Source of the DNA: Methylosinus sp. Sm6
GTDB lineage: Bacteria > Pseudomonadota > Alphaproteobacteria > Rhizobiales > Beijerinckiaceae
Assembly: GCF_019802345.1 (NCBI RefSeq)
Contig: NZ_JAINDZ010000001.1
Location: forward strand, 124,001 to 188,000
DNA length: 64,000 nucleotides
Direction: 5' to 3'
A program made the translations under genes and the position numbers. The notes beneath the pieces are model-generated. The model was not told where the DNA came from. It did not search any database and worked only from the letters and a program-made list of their open reading frames with translations. Shown in pieces: positions 15,781-26,600 of the stretch. Numbering within the stretch: the stretch's first letter is position 1; every line of letters begins with the position of its first letter.

Positions 15781-18057
15781 TCAGCCGAAGCCTCGCGCGC
15801 GCGCCTCGGCGTTTGCGTCTTCGTTTCCGTCCTCCTCCGCCGGCGCGGGGAAGCGGGGCGTCAGATAACGGTCGAGCGCGCTGCGGCGGCGGCGCCAGCC
15901 GCTGCGCGCGCCGTCCCGTGCGGCGAGCTCGGCGGCGAGCGCCTCCATGCGCGCGGAGGCCGCGCCCCCGCGTGAAGCGCGCTGCAGCGCGAGCGCGAGC
16001 CGCGCCTCCACCTCGGCCAGAGTGCGGTTGTCGAGATTATAGACTCCCTTGCGGTCGAGATGGGCGACGTCCTCCCGCACCAGCCGGTTGAGCAGGCCGA
16101 TGAGATTGCTGCGCGCATCGACGGGCAGCTCGGCGACGCCGCTCGAGCCTCCGTCGAAAGCGCTGCGCTCGCCGGGCAGCGGGCGCGAGAGGCGCAGCAG
16201 CGCTTTCATGACGCGCACGTCGCTGTCGTCGTCCTCGCCATCGGCGACGTCGAGCGCGGGAAACACGGGCGCCGGCGGCCGCGCGCGGCGCTCGCGGCCC
16301 TTGAAGATCTCCGCGAGCAGCTTCATCACGAACATGAAGGCGTCTTGCGCAATAGCGACGCCGAGCGCCATTGTGGCGTCGGGCGTCATCGAGAGGAAGG
16401 CTTCGCGCGCGAGCTCGAAGCGATTGCGATCCATGCTGCGGGTGCGCAGGAATGTGTCGCTGCGCTTGAGAAACGCCTGCACTTCGGCCTCCGGCAGGCC
16501 CGCCGCCTTGGCCGCGACGACGCAATCGTCGACGCGCCGCTTGGCGTCGTCGAAGCCGGCGGATGCGGCCGATTTTCCCGCCGCGACGGCGGTGCGGATG
16601 CGCGCGGACAGCGCGCCGAGCTCGCCGCGAATGGCGCCGTCGAGCGCGCATTTCTGGTCGAAGGCGGAGCGGCCGGCGATCGCCTCGTCGCGCGCGGTGA
16701 GCAGGTCGTGGGCCTCGGCCCCCTCCGGCTCGCAGGAGAAATCCGCCGGCACGGCGGGATTGGCGAGGCCCGCCTGCCGCATGGCGCCGACGATCTCCCC
16801 ACAGGGCGTCTTCGCCTGACGGATTTTGGCCCAGCTCGGATCGGCGCGGATCTGATCGCGCAGCGCGGCGAGCCGCCGGGCGGCGCCAGCGACGTCGCGC
16901 GGCTCCTCCTCCGCGGCGGCGGGCGAGGGCGCCGGCGCGGCGTCGCTCGCGCTCTCCGCCTTCTGGCGCAGCATGACGATCTCCGCGGCGAGGGCGTCGC
17001 GCTGGCGCAGCGCTTCGCTCTTGTGCTCGGTCGGCGCGACGAGCGTCTCGCGCAGTGCGCCGATGCGCTTTTGCGCCGCCTTGGCCTTGGCGCGATGCGA
17101 TTCGCAATTGGGGCCGCAGGCGGCGCCGAGCCCGTCGAGCCCCTTCGCGGCGTCCGCCGCCAGCTGCTCCTCCTGTCGCGCGGTGGAGGTGAGCGCGACG
17201 ATCTCCTCCTCTTTCGATTTGATGATGGGATCGAGATCGGCGACAGTCTGGCTCAGCGCCGCGATGCGGGCGCCGATCTCCGCGATGCGGCGCGCGGCGG
17301 CTTGCGCGTCCTCGAGTTCGGCGGCTTTTCGCCGCGCCGCCTCGCGGGCGATGCGCTGGCGTCCCTCGCGGCTCTTCTGCAAGCCTTCGTCGAGGCGCAT
17401 CGAGGCGACATTGGCGGTCTGCAGCAGCGCGTCGAGCCCGTCGAGATAGGCGCGCAGCCCCGGCGTCGCCTCCATGCGCGCGGTCTGCGCGTCATATTCG
17501 CTGGCGATCGACTTGGAGACGGGCAGCAGCACATCGGCCGCGAGCTCCATCGGCTGCGTCTCGGCGACGAGCTTCCTGGAGGAGAGATTGAAGATGTTGG
17601 TGTAGTAATAGGTGAAGGAAAAAAACGCCGAGATCGGAAAGACGAACAGGAACACGGCTGCGGTGACGACGGTCTTGACGACGATGCGCTCGCCGAGGAA
17701 CCGGCGTCGCGCGATGATCGCGCCGAGATCGGCGCCGAGCGACCAGGAGGTCGCCGCCAGCATGGTGAGAATCGCCGTCGTGCCGATCATCGAGCCGATG
17801 ACGCCGACGAGATCGCCGGAGTCTCGCCGCATGATGTCGATCATGCCGCTCGAGGTCGTGTAGAACACCCAGCAGAAGACCGGAACCACGGTGAGCGCCG
17901 CGATGCGGCCGATGTCGAGCGCGGGCGGCGCGGCGAGAATCGGGAGCAGGCGCGCGAGCGCGCGTCGGAAGAGGCTCGGATCCGGTTCCGCGATCGGCGT
18001 CGCCGCGGCGGGCGCAATGTCTTCCGCCTCGGTAAGCGTCGAGTCGGCGTCCGCCAT
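15781..18057 (-). CDS. Large membrane-anchored coiled-coil protein of unknown function
   Basis: A 758-residue protein I cannot assign. After an acidic N-terminus it has about four hydrophobic segments at roughly 50-190 (LTVVPVFCWVFYTTSSGMI, IGSMIGTTAILTMLAA, VTAAVFLFVFPISAFFSFTYYY). A soluble region of about 250-430 is predicted coiled coil with a CGPNC pair, and a further hydrophobic stretch lies near 570. The start at 18057 follows AAGGAG; an ATG seven codons upstream lacks this. The topology suggests a scaffold, a sensor or a divergent DUF4407-like protein. It is not in an obvious operon. Confidence 0.75.
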   Translation of the reverse strand: MADADSTLTEAEDIAPAAATPIAEPDPSLFRRALARLLPILAAPPALDIGRIAALTVVPVFCWVFYTTSSGMIDIMRRDSGDLVGVIGSMIGTTAILTMLAATSWSLGADLGAIIARRRFLGERIVVKTVVTAAVFLFVFPISAFFSFTYYYTNIFNLSSRKLVAETQPMELAADVLLPVSKSIASEYDAQTARMEATPGLRAYLDGLDALLQTANVASMRLDEGLQKSREGRQRIAREAARRKAAELEDAQAAARRIAEIGARIAALSQTVADLDPIIKSKEEEIVALTSTARQEEQLAADAAKGLDGLGAACGPNCESHRAKAKAAQKRIGALRETLVAPTEHKSEALRQRDALAAEIVMLRQKAESASDAAPAPSPAAAEEEPRDVAGAARRLAALRDQIRADPSWAKIRQAKTPCGEIVGAMRQAGLANPAVPADFSCEPEGAEAHDLLTARDEAIAGRSAFDQKCALDGAIRGELGALSARIRTAVAAGKSAASAGFDDAKRRVDDCVVAAKAAGLPEAEVQAFLKRSDTFLRTRSMDRNRFELAREAFLSMTPDATMALGVAIAQDAFMFVMKLLAEIFKGRERRARPPAPVFPALDVADGEDDDSDVRVMKALLRLSRPLPGERSAFDGGSSGVAELPVDARSNLIGLLNRLVREDVAHLDRKGVYNLDNRTLAEVEARLALALQRASRGGAASARMEALAAELAARDGARSGWRRRRSALDRYLTPRFPAPAEEDGNEDANAEARARGFG

Positions 18058-18288
18058 GAATCCCGCTCCTTCGCGCATGAACGATGAGGCTGGACTCGAG
18101 GCTTATCATAGAGCGGCGAGAGCTTGAACTCGCCTCGCGTGCGGATGCCACGGCAAAGGCCGCGCTTCGAGCCGCTTTGCGCGCGAACGACATCGTTCGA
18201 GCGGTCAGAATTCAAATGAGCTGCTTCCGATCCAATCGGATGCGTCGCGGAGTCGCTGCGCCTGAATTTGCAGCCGCTTCGCCGTCGT

Positions 18289-18882
18289 TTACAGAAAAGC
18301 GAGCGCGCAGGCGGAGAGGGGATAGCCCATTGCGGCGCCGAGCGCGAAGCCGCCGAGCACGTCGCTCGGATAATGATGCGCAGTGGCGATGCGCGACCAG
18401 GCCATGGACAGCACGAGGGCGGCCGCCGAATAGGCGGCCGAGGGCCAGGCGATGACGATCGGGGCCAGCACGCCGGAGAGCGTCATCATATGGCCGCTCG
18501 GAAAGGAATGCTCGTCGAGAATGCGCAGCAGCGACGTGAGCCGCGGATCGACACGGAACGGGCGCTGCCGGCCGATGCGCCGCTTGATGATGGGAAAGAG
18601 AAGATGCAGAACGGCCGCGTTGACGCCGGCGAGCGCGACGACCGGAAGCGCGGAGCGTCCGAACCAATAGAAGATCACCGCGGCGAGGATCGGATAGATC
18701 CAGCCATTGCCGAGCTTGCTGATGACGATCGCGAGACCGCGGCCGAGCGCCGGACGCGCCGAGCGCGAGACAACATGCACGCCGGCGAGATCGGCTTGCT
18801 GCAAGCGCTTGCGAAAGCGCGCCGCCGTCTCCCGGAGGCCGATGCGGTCGAGCGCAAGGTATGGATTGGAGACGATCTGCAT
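18289..18882 (-). CDS. PAP2-family membrane phosphatase
   Basis: A 197-residue integral membrane acid phosphatase with the full three-part signature: KX6RP at 100-108 (KRRIGRQRP), PSGH at 128-131, and SRX5HX3D at 163-174, with catalytic His131 and His170. The family dephosphorylates lipid phosphates such as undecaprenyl pyrophosphate, phosphatidate or lipid A. The specific substrate is unknown. It lies beside the polysaccharide genes, which would fit undecaprenyl pyrophosphate recycling (inference). Confidence 0.9.
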   Translation of the reverse strand: MQIVSNPYLALDRIGLRETAARFRKRLQQADLAGVHVVSRSARPALGRGLAIVISKLGNGWIYPILAAVIFYWFGRSALPVVALAGVNAAVLHLLFPIIKRRIGRQRPFRVDPRLTSLLRILDEHSFPSGHMMTLSGVLAPIVIAWPSAAYSAAALVLSMAWSRIATAHHYPSDVLGGFALGAAMGYPLSACALAFL

Positions 18883-19015
18883 GAGACGAAGAAATAGGCG
18901 CGCGATGCTGCGCTTTCGTGACGTTTCGTCTCGACTTGCATGACAAGGGCGGCGAAGATTGTCATGGCGTTGTCACGCTCTTCGACTCGATGCGGCGTAT
19001 ATAGCGACGCTGCCG

Positions 19016-20677
19016 TTAGCGCGCGCAAAACGGATCGGCCCAAGTTTGCTCGTACGGCGTGTCGATCAAGTGCTGCGCATTTTTCAAAACCTCGGCGACA
19101 TCGACTTCCCAATCCAAGTCCTGGAAGTTCTTCTCGTTGACGCGCAGGTTTCTGCCCAACATGAAACCCTGCCTCGAGCCCGCCATCTGGCAGGCCCTGA
19201 CAGGCCCCGCATGGAAGAAGTTTTCGGGAAAAATCTCCAGCACCTTCGTGTGCGGCCGACAGAACAGGCCATTCGTGAGTCCCGCCCCATGCAGGGCGAC
19301 GATCGCCTTCGCATTGTGACACAATCTCACTTGATCCAGAAAACTGAGCTCGCTTCCGACAACGACGACGTAGCCCTCTTTCTCGAGCGCGTCGGCCAGA
19401 GCCCTCTCGTTGACGAGCCAGCGCTTTTTGGTGTCGAGGCGGGAGATATAGAGTTTTTCGTGCGGCTGGCCGGTCTCGCTCGAGCCGTGACTCGCCTGGA
19501 CAGCGGCCAGGGCTCGTCGCCGAACGAATGCATGGCCGGCCGGATGCACCCACTGCAAATCGTTGGCCGAGCAAAAATCCGACCAGAAGACTTTTTCCAA
19601 TAGGATGGGCTCGTTTCCGACTTCGATGATTTGTTCACTCGAAACGCCCATTGCCGACAGTGATTCTTTCTGCCAGCTCGAAAGCTTCGGCATGACGATC
19701 GGCAGCTCGTTTTCGAGGCCCATTTGCTCCAAGGCGGCGAGACTGGAGAGGCAATTGACGAGCCAATGATGGTATACTCGGTGCAAGATGTTGAATGACC
19801 AGAAGACAGGTCTGGATATCCTCAACGCCGGCGTATAGACGGAACGAAAAAATGCGGTTCGTCCGCCGGACAATATCCCGCCGTCGGCTCCGATGATCAT
19901 GCCTCTTCCCGGAAAGCCGATGACCTTTTCGGCGAAATGTGCATCGAAGCGAGGCCTGGCCAGATTCGTCCGCTTATTGTTGTTTTGAACGAATTGCACA
20001 GCTTTTGTCGCGCGCCCGAACTCTTCCTCGCGCAGGTATAGTTGAATGGGGTTTACAGCTATCTTCCGCGCCGGAAAAAAGGCCTCTTCGCGGCTCCTCA
20101 AATATCTGATCTGCTCACTGAGCTGTTCATAACTCTTGACTGCATCATAATCCTTCGGCTTTGGCATGAGTTGGGACCTGGAGACGATCCCCGACCACTC
20201 GAGACGCGCTTTGAGGCTCGTATATTCGATCACTTTTGCAAAAGTCGTCGCTCCATCGTGCAGCGCGTGCATGATCCGACAGGGGTCTTCCCGGGATGAG
20301 TCGACGGCTGCGGCAGTGTATGACGTCACCGAATACCATCGGCCGCGCGTTCCGAGAATATTCACTCCGATCGATGCGAATTTATCGACGAGGCCGGCAG
20401 GCGGGAGGAGCGGCTCGCTCGACGCTGTTTCGTGGATGTGAAAGAGACGGCGGGCGCCTTTCGCATGCTGGCGCTCGATCAGGCTCCAGGCCGTCTCGGC
20501 AGATGCATCCGTGACAAATATCCATTCGCAATCGGCTGTTCCATCTGCGGCCGCAGTCGAGTCTCCAGAGGGCGCGAGCTCATGATCCGGCGGTCGAAGG
20601 CTGCATCCGATGCGTGTCAACAGCGCCTCGATTTCCCTCGGTCCAGGATCGATCATCACGAGTATCGTTTTTTTCAT
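19016..20677 (-). CDS. Glycosyltransferase family 61 (DUF563) protein
   Basis: A 553-residue protein whose C-terminal half carries the GT61/DUF563 pattern: HHWLVNCLSSLAALEQMG, YISRLDTKKRW and the closing ALHGAGLTNGLF and EIFPENF motifs. Bacterial members add sugars to capsular or surface polysaccharides. The N-terminal 250 residues are not recognised. The start at 20677 (MKKTILVMIDPG) follows a GGTAGG-type site; a longer frame adds a poor leader. Base composition is visibly lower in GC than its neighbours, suggesting acquisition with an exopolysaccharide island. A manC-type gene lies 1.3 kb to the right on the same strand. Confidence 0.82.
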   Translation of the reverse strand: MKKTILVMIDPGPREIEALLTRIGCSLRPPDHELAPSGDSTAAADGTADCEWIFVTDASAETAWSLIERQHAKGARRLFHIHETASSEPLLPPAGLVDKFASIGVNILGTRGRWYSVTSYTAAAVDSSREDPCRIMHALHDGATTFAKVIEYTSLKARLEWSGIVSRSQLMPKPKDYDAVKSYEQLSEQIRYLRSREEAFFPARKIAVNPIQLYLREEEFGRATKAVQFVQNNNKRTNLARPRFDAHFAEKVIGFPGRGMIIGADGGILSGGRTAFFRSVYTPALRISRPVFWSFNILHRVYHHWLVNCLSSLAALEQMGLENELPIVMPKLSSWQKESLSAMGVSSEQIIEVGNEPILLEKVFWSDFCSANDLQWVHPAGHAFVRRRALAAVQASHGSSETGQPHEKLYISRLDTKKRWLVNERALADALEKEGYVVVVGSELSFLDQVRLCHNAKAIVALHGAGLTNGLFCRPHTKVLEIFPENFFHAGPVRACQMAGSRQGFMLGRNLRVNEKNFQDLDWEVDVAEVLKNAQHLIDTPYEQTWADPFCAR

Positions 20678-21395
20678 TCGCCTACCGTCTTGCTCGATAC
20701 ATGGGACTGGAGCCGATTTTGGATGCGCCGAAAAACCTGGAGTCCTCGCGCCGAGCGATCGATCTTCCGGATCCATGTCGGATCGTCAATATGGACCCGA
20801 GCGAGCGCAAGCATCGACTCTGACAGAGTTGCAACTCATATCTATCTGCGGAGTCATGTACGCCGCGACTGGTTTCAATTTCTCTTCTATTATCGCTTCG
20901 CCGCAGTCGAGGGCGGGGGACAAGGTCGAAGAACAGAGGTCGACGGCGCCGATGACAGACCGGCGCCGCCGATCGGGCGCGCGGTCGCCACAGTGGCTCG
21001 GCTGCGAGCGGCCGATGCTCGGAAGCGGGCGGCTCCTCTCACGCAGTTGAAAAGCAACGGCTTCGCCTGTTACCGCAGATCGTCCCCGGGAGCAAACCGC
21101 AAACTGAAGTCGACGGGGCGATCGGGCGACGGCGGGAGCGGATGCTTACTCTCTCCAGATACCGCACATCGCTTCCACCCATTCCGAGCGTCTCGCACTC
21201 GATCCGTCGTGTCGTTGGCGCGCGTCCACTAGCGGGAAGACGGTTGCGCGATCCGTGTCTCGACTGCTCCGCCATGCGAGTAGTCACGACAGAGGCGAGC
21301 GCTTGTCATGCTCGCCGGCTCATGCGCATTTTGTGCGATCCTGGCACGGCGTCGCCGTCGAGCTGTGCCAATTCGAGAAAGTGGCGCGGCCGGGT
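20678..21395. other. 718-base region without a recognisable gene
   Basis: Frames of up to 80-260 codons exist but none has conserved-looking sequence or a ribosome site. Composition is mixed and lower in GC than core regions. It may be a decayed part of the polysaccharide island and presumably contains the promoter of the GT61 gene. Confidence 0.45.
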
Positions 21396-21623
21396 CTATT
21401 TTCGCGGCGGCTTTTTCTTTTTCGCCTCGTTCGGATCGAACATGAAATAGCGGCCGCCGAGCGCGCCCTCGAATGGCGCATCCTCGCGCGCGCGGCGCAT
21501 GTCGAAGCGCACGATCGTGTTCGGCACGAGCACCCGCAATATCGTCTCCGTGACGCGCTCGATCTCCACTTCCAAAGGCTCGTTCGGTCGATCCACGTCG
21601 GTCAATTTGATGCGCCTGTCCAT
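21396..21623 (-). CDS. Small conserved-looking hypothetical protein
   Basis: A 75-residue soluble protein, not recognised. It has regular beta-like alternation (LEVEIERVTETILRVLVPNTIVRFDM), a GGRYFMFDP segment and a basic KKKKPPRK tail. An AAAAGGG site lies before the ATG at 21623. The compact size, good ribosome site and non-random composition support a real gene, but nothing indicates its role. Confidence 0.6.
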   Translation of the reverse strand: MDRRIKLTDVDRPNEPLEVEIERVTETILRVLVPNTIVRFDMRRAREDAPFEGALGGRYFMFDPNEAKKKKPPRK

Positions 21624-21958
21624 AATATCCCTTTTCGAGCCGCTCTCACCGCCGGCCGCAGCGGACGACGATTCGTGAGGAGCCGGCTTCGTCTCGAAAT
21701 GGAACGAAAGGCCATCGGCTCGACGCTCGGGTTCAAGCCACGTGCCGCTTTGACAACATGACGTCGCGATTCGACACGAGCACAGCTATGTCTGGTCGAA
21801 AATCGGGACGCGCATATGTCGCTTCGGTTGGATCTCATCCCGAAAGTCCCGGACGAAGCGACCGAGACTCCTCGTCGGTCTGCACGCGCGCGCAACATAT
21901 CTTTCGCGCCTCGGAGAGGCGCGTTTACGCGGCTGAGACACTGTGAGATCGCGCGCGC
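21624..21958. other. 335-base region without a gene
   Basis: I see no supported coding frame, repeat or RNA. It separates the manC-type gene from the 75-residue protein gene; both are on the minus strand, so it may hold the promoter of the latter. Confidence 0.4.
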
Positions 21959-23365
21959 TCACCCGCGGTTGTACGCGTCCTCCAGGCGGACGATGTCGTC
22001 CTCGCCGAGATAGGAGCCTGTCTGCACCTCGATCAGCTCGAGGTCGATCCTGCCGGGATTGCCGAGGCGATGCACGCAGCCGATGGGGAGATAAATCGAC
22101 TCGTTCTCATGGACGAGATGAGTCTCCTTGTCGCGTCCGACCTCGGCCGTGCCTTTCACCACGATCCAATGCTCGGCGCGATGAAAATGCTTTTGCAGCG
22201 ACAGCCGCGCGCCGGGCTTCACGACGATGCGCTTGACCTGGTAGCGCTGCCCCGAATCGACGGATTGGTAATAGCCCCAGGGACGGAAGATGCGCTTGTG
22301 CTCGCCGGCTTCGCGGCGGTTCTCGCGCTTCAATTGATCGACGAGCTGCTTGACGTTGTCGCCGTGCTCATGGCTCAGCACCAGCACCGCGTCCTGCGTC
22401 GTCACGACGATCACATCGTCGACGCCGACGACGGTCGTCAGCGTGTCGTCCGAACGCACATGGACATTGCGCGCGTCGCGGATGAGGCCGTTGCCGCGCA
22501 CCGAATTGCCTTGCTCGTCGCGCTCCGACAGCTCCCACACGGCGCGCCAATTGCCGACGTCGGACCAGCCGATGTCGGCCGGAATCACCGCCGCCTTGCT
22601 CGTTTTCTCCATCACGGCGTAATCGATCGACGTCTTCGGCGCGCGCGCGAAGGCTTCGCCGTTCAGCACGAGGAAATCGAGATCGCGGCGCGCGCAGTCG
22701 ATCGCGCGTTCGGCTGCGTCGGAGATGGTCGGCTCGAAATGCGCGATCTCCGTTTGCATCACATCGGCGCGGAAAATGAAATTGCCGCTGTTCCAGAGAT
22801 AGCCGGCGTCGACATAGGCCTGCGCCGTGTCCTGATCGGGCTTCTCGACGAAGGCGTCGAGCTTCATCACCTCGCCGGCGATCCTTTCGCCGGGCCGGAT
22901 ATAACCGTAGCCCGTGGCGGGATTGTCCGGCTTGACGCCGAGCGTGACGATATAGCCGTCGCTGGCGACCGACGCCGCGGTCTTGCACAATTCGACGAGG
23001 CCGGCGCGGTCGCGCACCACATGATCGGCCGCCAGCACCACGACGATCGTCTGCGGAGAGCGCCGAGCGGCGAGACCGGCGGCGACCGCCACCGCCGCCG
23101 CCGAATCGCGGCGCATCGGCTCGAGGACAATGTCCGCCTCGGCGCCGATCTCGCGCAGCTGATCGGCGAGCAGAAAGCGATAATCGATGTTGGAGACGAT
23201 GATCGGCTTCTCGAAAGCCGGATCGTTCAGCGTCTCCATGGTGGTCTGGAAGGTCGATCGGTCGCCGACCAGGGGAATGAACTGCTTGGGAAGGGTTTCG
23301 CGCGATTCCGGCCAAACTCTGGTGCCGGCCCCTCCGCACATGATCACGGGAAGTATCTTCGTCAT
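21959..23365 (-). CDS. Mannose-1-phosphate guanylyltransferase/mannose-6-phosphate isomerase
   Basis: A 468-residue bifunctional enzyme of the ManC/AlgA/XanB type that makes mannose 6-phosphate from fructose 6-phosphate and GDP-mannose from mannose 1-phosphate and GTP. The N-terminal nucleotidyltransferase has GGAGTRVWPESRETLPKQF at 11-29 and FVEKPD. The C-terminal cupin-type isomerase (about 315-465) has RPWGYYQSVD, QKHFHRAEHWIVV and NESIYLPIGCVHRLGNPG. The start at 23365 is the conserved MTKILPVIMCGG. GDP-mannose feeds surface polysaccharide, consistent with the nearby GT61 gene. Confidence 0.93.
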   Translation of the reverse strand: MTKILPVIMCGGAGTRVWPESRETLPKQFIPLVGDRSTFQTTMETLNDPAFEKPIIVSNIDYRFLLADQLREIGAEADIVLEPMRRDSAAAVAVAAGLAARRSPQTIVVVLAADHVVRDRAGLVELCKTAASVASDGYIVTLGVKPDNPATGYGYIRPGERIAGEVMKLDAFVEKPDQDTAQAYVDAGYLWNSGNFIFRADVMQTEIAHFEPTISDAAERAIDCARRDLDFLVLNGEAFARAPKTSIDYAVMEKTSKAAVIPADIGWSDVGNWRAVWELSERDEQGNSVRGNGLIRDARNVHVRSDDTLTTVVGVDDVIVVTTQDAVLVLSHEHGDNVKQLVDQLKRENRREAGEHKRIFRPWGYYQSVDSGQRYQVKRIVVKPGARLSLQKHFHRAEHWIVVKGTAEVGRDKETHLVHENESIYLPIGCVHRLGNPGRIDLELIEVQTGSYLGEDDIVRLEDAYNRG

Positions 23366-23688
23366 TGCTCGCCTTTCGGTCGAGGGCGGTTCGTCGAACG
23401 CGCAAGCGCAAAGGGCTGGACGCGGCCCAAAAGATGTCGGGTCGTCCTGCGGGCGCGGCAGAGCCGGCCGGCGCATGGCGCGCATGGCGCGCCTCTGTCA
23501 CACGAGACTGCGCCAGAAATAGGCCGAGTCGGGCGAGCTTGGCAAGTTGGCGCGATTCGGCGGCAGGGCAACCGGGTCTCGAAGGACGGCCGCGGGCCGA
23601 TATCCCGGCTTCTCGCCATGGCTGTCGAGACGCCCGCTTCGCTGAGCGAAGGGGCTCAGCGCCGCGATGCGGAGCGGCGACCGGGATT
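23366..23688. other. 323-base intergenic region with a degenerate palindromic repeat
   Basis: Bases about 23575-23660 hold a degraded relative of the MITE core, with CTCGAAGGACGGCCGCGGGC on one side and GTCGAGACGCCCGCTTCGC on the other. No gene is supported. Confidence 0.5.
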
Positions 23689-26600
23689 TCAGCTCTTGCC
23701 CTTCTTCTCCAATTCGGCTTTGAGCGCGAGCAGCTTGGCGAAGGGCGAATCCGGATCGGGCAGGCGCTCCTTCTCGCGCCGTTCCTGCGTGGAGTAGCCG
23801 CCGCCATGCCTGCGGCGATCGTCCTCGCGCGGCGGGCGATGGTCCGGGCGGGGCTTGCCGCCGCCACGCACGCCGGCTTCCTTGCGAGCGGCGTCGCCAC
23901 GCGGCCTGTGCTCGCCGGCGGCCTCGCGCCGCTGCTCCGTCTCGCGTCCGTCGCCGGCATGACCGCGTCGGGGACCGCCGGAGCGCTCGCGAGCGGGACG
24001 TCCCTCTTTGGCGGCGGCAGCGGCGTCGCCGCGCCCGGGCGCAGGCCCGCCATGGGGGCGACGGCGCGGGCCGGCATGGGCGTGGCGCTGCAGAGTCCAT
24101 ACGTCGATGAGGGTAGGGGCCTCGGGCTCCGCCGGACCCTCGGCTTCGGCCTCGTCCTGGACTTCGGCCTCGTCCTGGACTTCGGCATGGGCCCGGACTT
24201 CGGCGGACGGCTCGGCCGGCGGAGGCTCCGCCTCGAGGACGGCGGCGTCTGCGGCCGCAATCTCCTCGATCGCGATCTCCTCCGCCGCGAGTTCCGCCGT
24301 TGCCGCCTCTGTGCTCGCGAGCTCCGCGACGGCGGCCTCCGCCGGCTCGGGCGCGTTCTCCGTTTCGGCCGGTTCGGCCTCGGCGGTCGGCGCGGCTTCG
24401 GGCGCCGAATCCGGGTCGCCGGCCGACGCGGCGGCGGGCGTCAGCGGCTCGGTGGAGGCCGCCGCGAGCAGCGGGACCGTGATTGCCGGACCGGGGCGCT
24501 GGCTCGACTGATAGCCGAGCGAGCGGAGAATAGAGGCGAAGGCTTCGCCCGCGCAGCCGGTGAGTGAGGTCATCGCCACAGTGACGACGAAGCCCTCGCC
24601 ATCGGCGGCGCCGGCCGGCGGCTCGCCGGGCGTGACGCCGGGCCGATAGGAGCTCGCCGGACGAATGAGATCGGCGAGCCGCTCCAGAATGTCGACGCGC
24701 ACGACCCGCTCGCCGCACACGCGAAAGCCCGCGGCGCGGTAGAATCCCTTGGAGATGTCGGGGTCGGCGGCGAAGGAGGTGCGGCCCGAGGCGGCGAGAT
24801 GCGGCACCTCGTCGAGGCCCTTGAGATTTTCCAGCCCGCCGTGCTTCAAGCCCCAGAGCAGGGCGGCGAGCGCGCGCGGCGCCGGCTTCAGCAGCGCCGG
24901 CAGATAGAGGTGATAGGCGCCGAAGCGCACGCCCTTCTTGCGCAGGGCGGCGCGGTCGTCCTGCGAGAAGCTCTTGATGTCGCGCGCCACGCGGCTGCGC
25001 TCCAACACGCCGAGCTCCTCGGCGAGCTGAAAGGCGACGCCGCGCGTCACGCCCTCGAGCCCGTCGCCGGATTCGAGCTCCTCGAGCGCGCCGAGCAGCT
25101 TCTTCACATGGCTCGCGAGCCACAGGTCGAGCCGGTGCTGCGCCTTGTCGAGCGCGGCGCCGGTCAGCTGCTCGTCGGCGAGCAGCCGCACGGCGGGCTT
25201 CAGCGCGCTGGGGCCGGGGACGATCTTGCCGACCGGCTCGCCGAGCCAGCGGATGGTTCCGTCATTGCCGAGCAGGAAGGCGTCGTCCACAGCGTCGAAG
25301 ACGCGCGTCGCGCGCGCCTCGATCTCGCCGGACAGCGCCTTCTGCGCGGCGGCGTTCAGCGCCTTCGCCGCTTCGCCCGTCGCCAGCGGATCGGCGGTGA
25401 AACGAAATCCCTGGAGCTGACCGACATGTTGACCTTCGACCAAGACGTCGCCGGCTGTCGTGATTTCGGCTTCGAGCATTGCATTCTCTCTCAGGCGACG
25501 CATCAGCACGCTGGTGCGGCGATCCACGAAACGCTGGGTGAGGCGCTCGTGGAGCGCGTCGGACAGACTGTCCTCTACCTGACGCGCGACGCTCTGCCAA
25601 TGCTCCGCATTGTCGAGCCAGCCGGAACGATTGGCGATGAAGGTCCAGGTCCGCACCTGCGCGAGCCGCGCGGAGAGCGTGTGGATGTCCCCGTCGATGC
25701 GGTCGATCCCGGCGATTTGCTTTGCGAACCAATCGCCTGGAATGCGGCCGCGGCGGACCACGAAGCCGTAGACGGCGAGGGCGAGCTCGGCATGGGCGGA
25801 GGGCGAGGTCTTGCGATAATCGGGAATCTGGCAGACGTCCCAGAGTCTCATAATATCTGCGCGGGTTTTCGCATTGCGCCGCACGGAGTCGTCGCGCGCC
25901 GCGGCCTCCAGCACCATCTGATCCTCGCCGGCGCCGGCGCGGACGAGGCAATCCTCCGGCGGCGCGCGCTCCAGAGAGCAGGCCAGCGCCTCGATCGAGT
26001 CGAAGTCGAGATCGGCGTTGCGCCATTGCAGCAGCGTGACCGGATCGAAGCGATGACTCTCGAGGTCCTCGATCAAATCCTCGTCGAATGGCGGACAGCG
26101 GCCCGTCGTTCCGAAGGCGCCGTCGTTCATATGGCGTCCGGCGCGTCCGGCGATCTGGCCGAATTCGGCCGGCGTCAGCCGCCGATGACGCAGGCCGTCG
26201 AACTTGCGGTCGGCGGCGAAGGCGATCGTGTCGACGTCGAGATTGAGGCCCATGCCGATCGCATCGGTGGCGACGATGTAGTCGACGTCGCCGTTCTGAT
26301 AGAGATCGACCTGCGCATTGCGCGTGCGCGGCGACAGCGCGCCGAGCACCACCGCCGCGCCGCCGCGCTGGCGCTTGATCCATTCGGCGATCGCATAGAC
26401 GTCCTCGGCCGAGAAGGCGACGATGGCGCTGCGCGGCGGCAGCCGCGCGAGCTTGCGCGCGCCGACGAAGCCGAGACGCGACAAGCGCGGGCGCGTGAAG
26501 ATCGGAACGCCCGGCAGCAGCCGCTCGACCAGCGGACGCATGGTCTGCGCGCCGATCAGCAGCGTCTCCTGCCGTCCCCGCCAATACAGCAGGCGATCGG

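Noticed and set aside
20432-21232. 266-codon plus-strand frame
   Set aside because: It starts antisense to the GT61 gene and continues into non-coding DNA with no conserved features or ribosome site.
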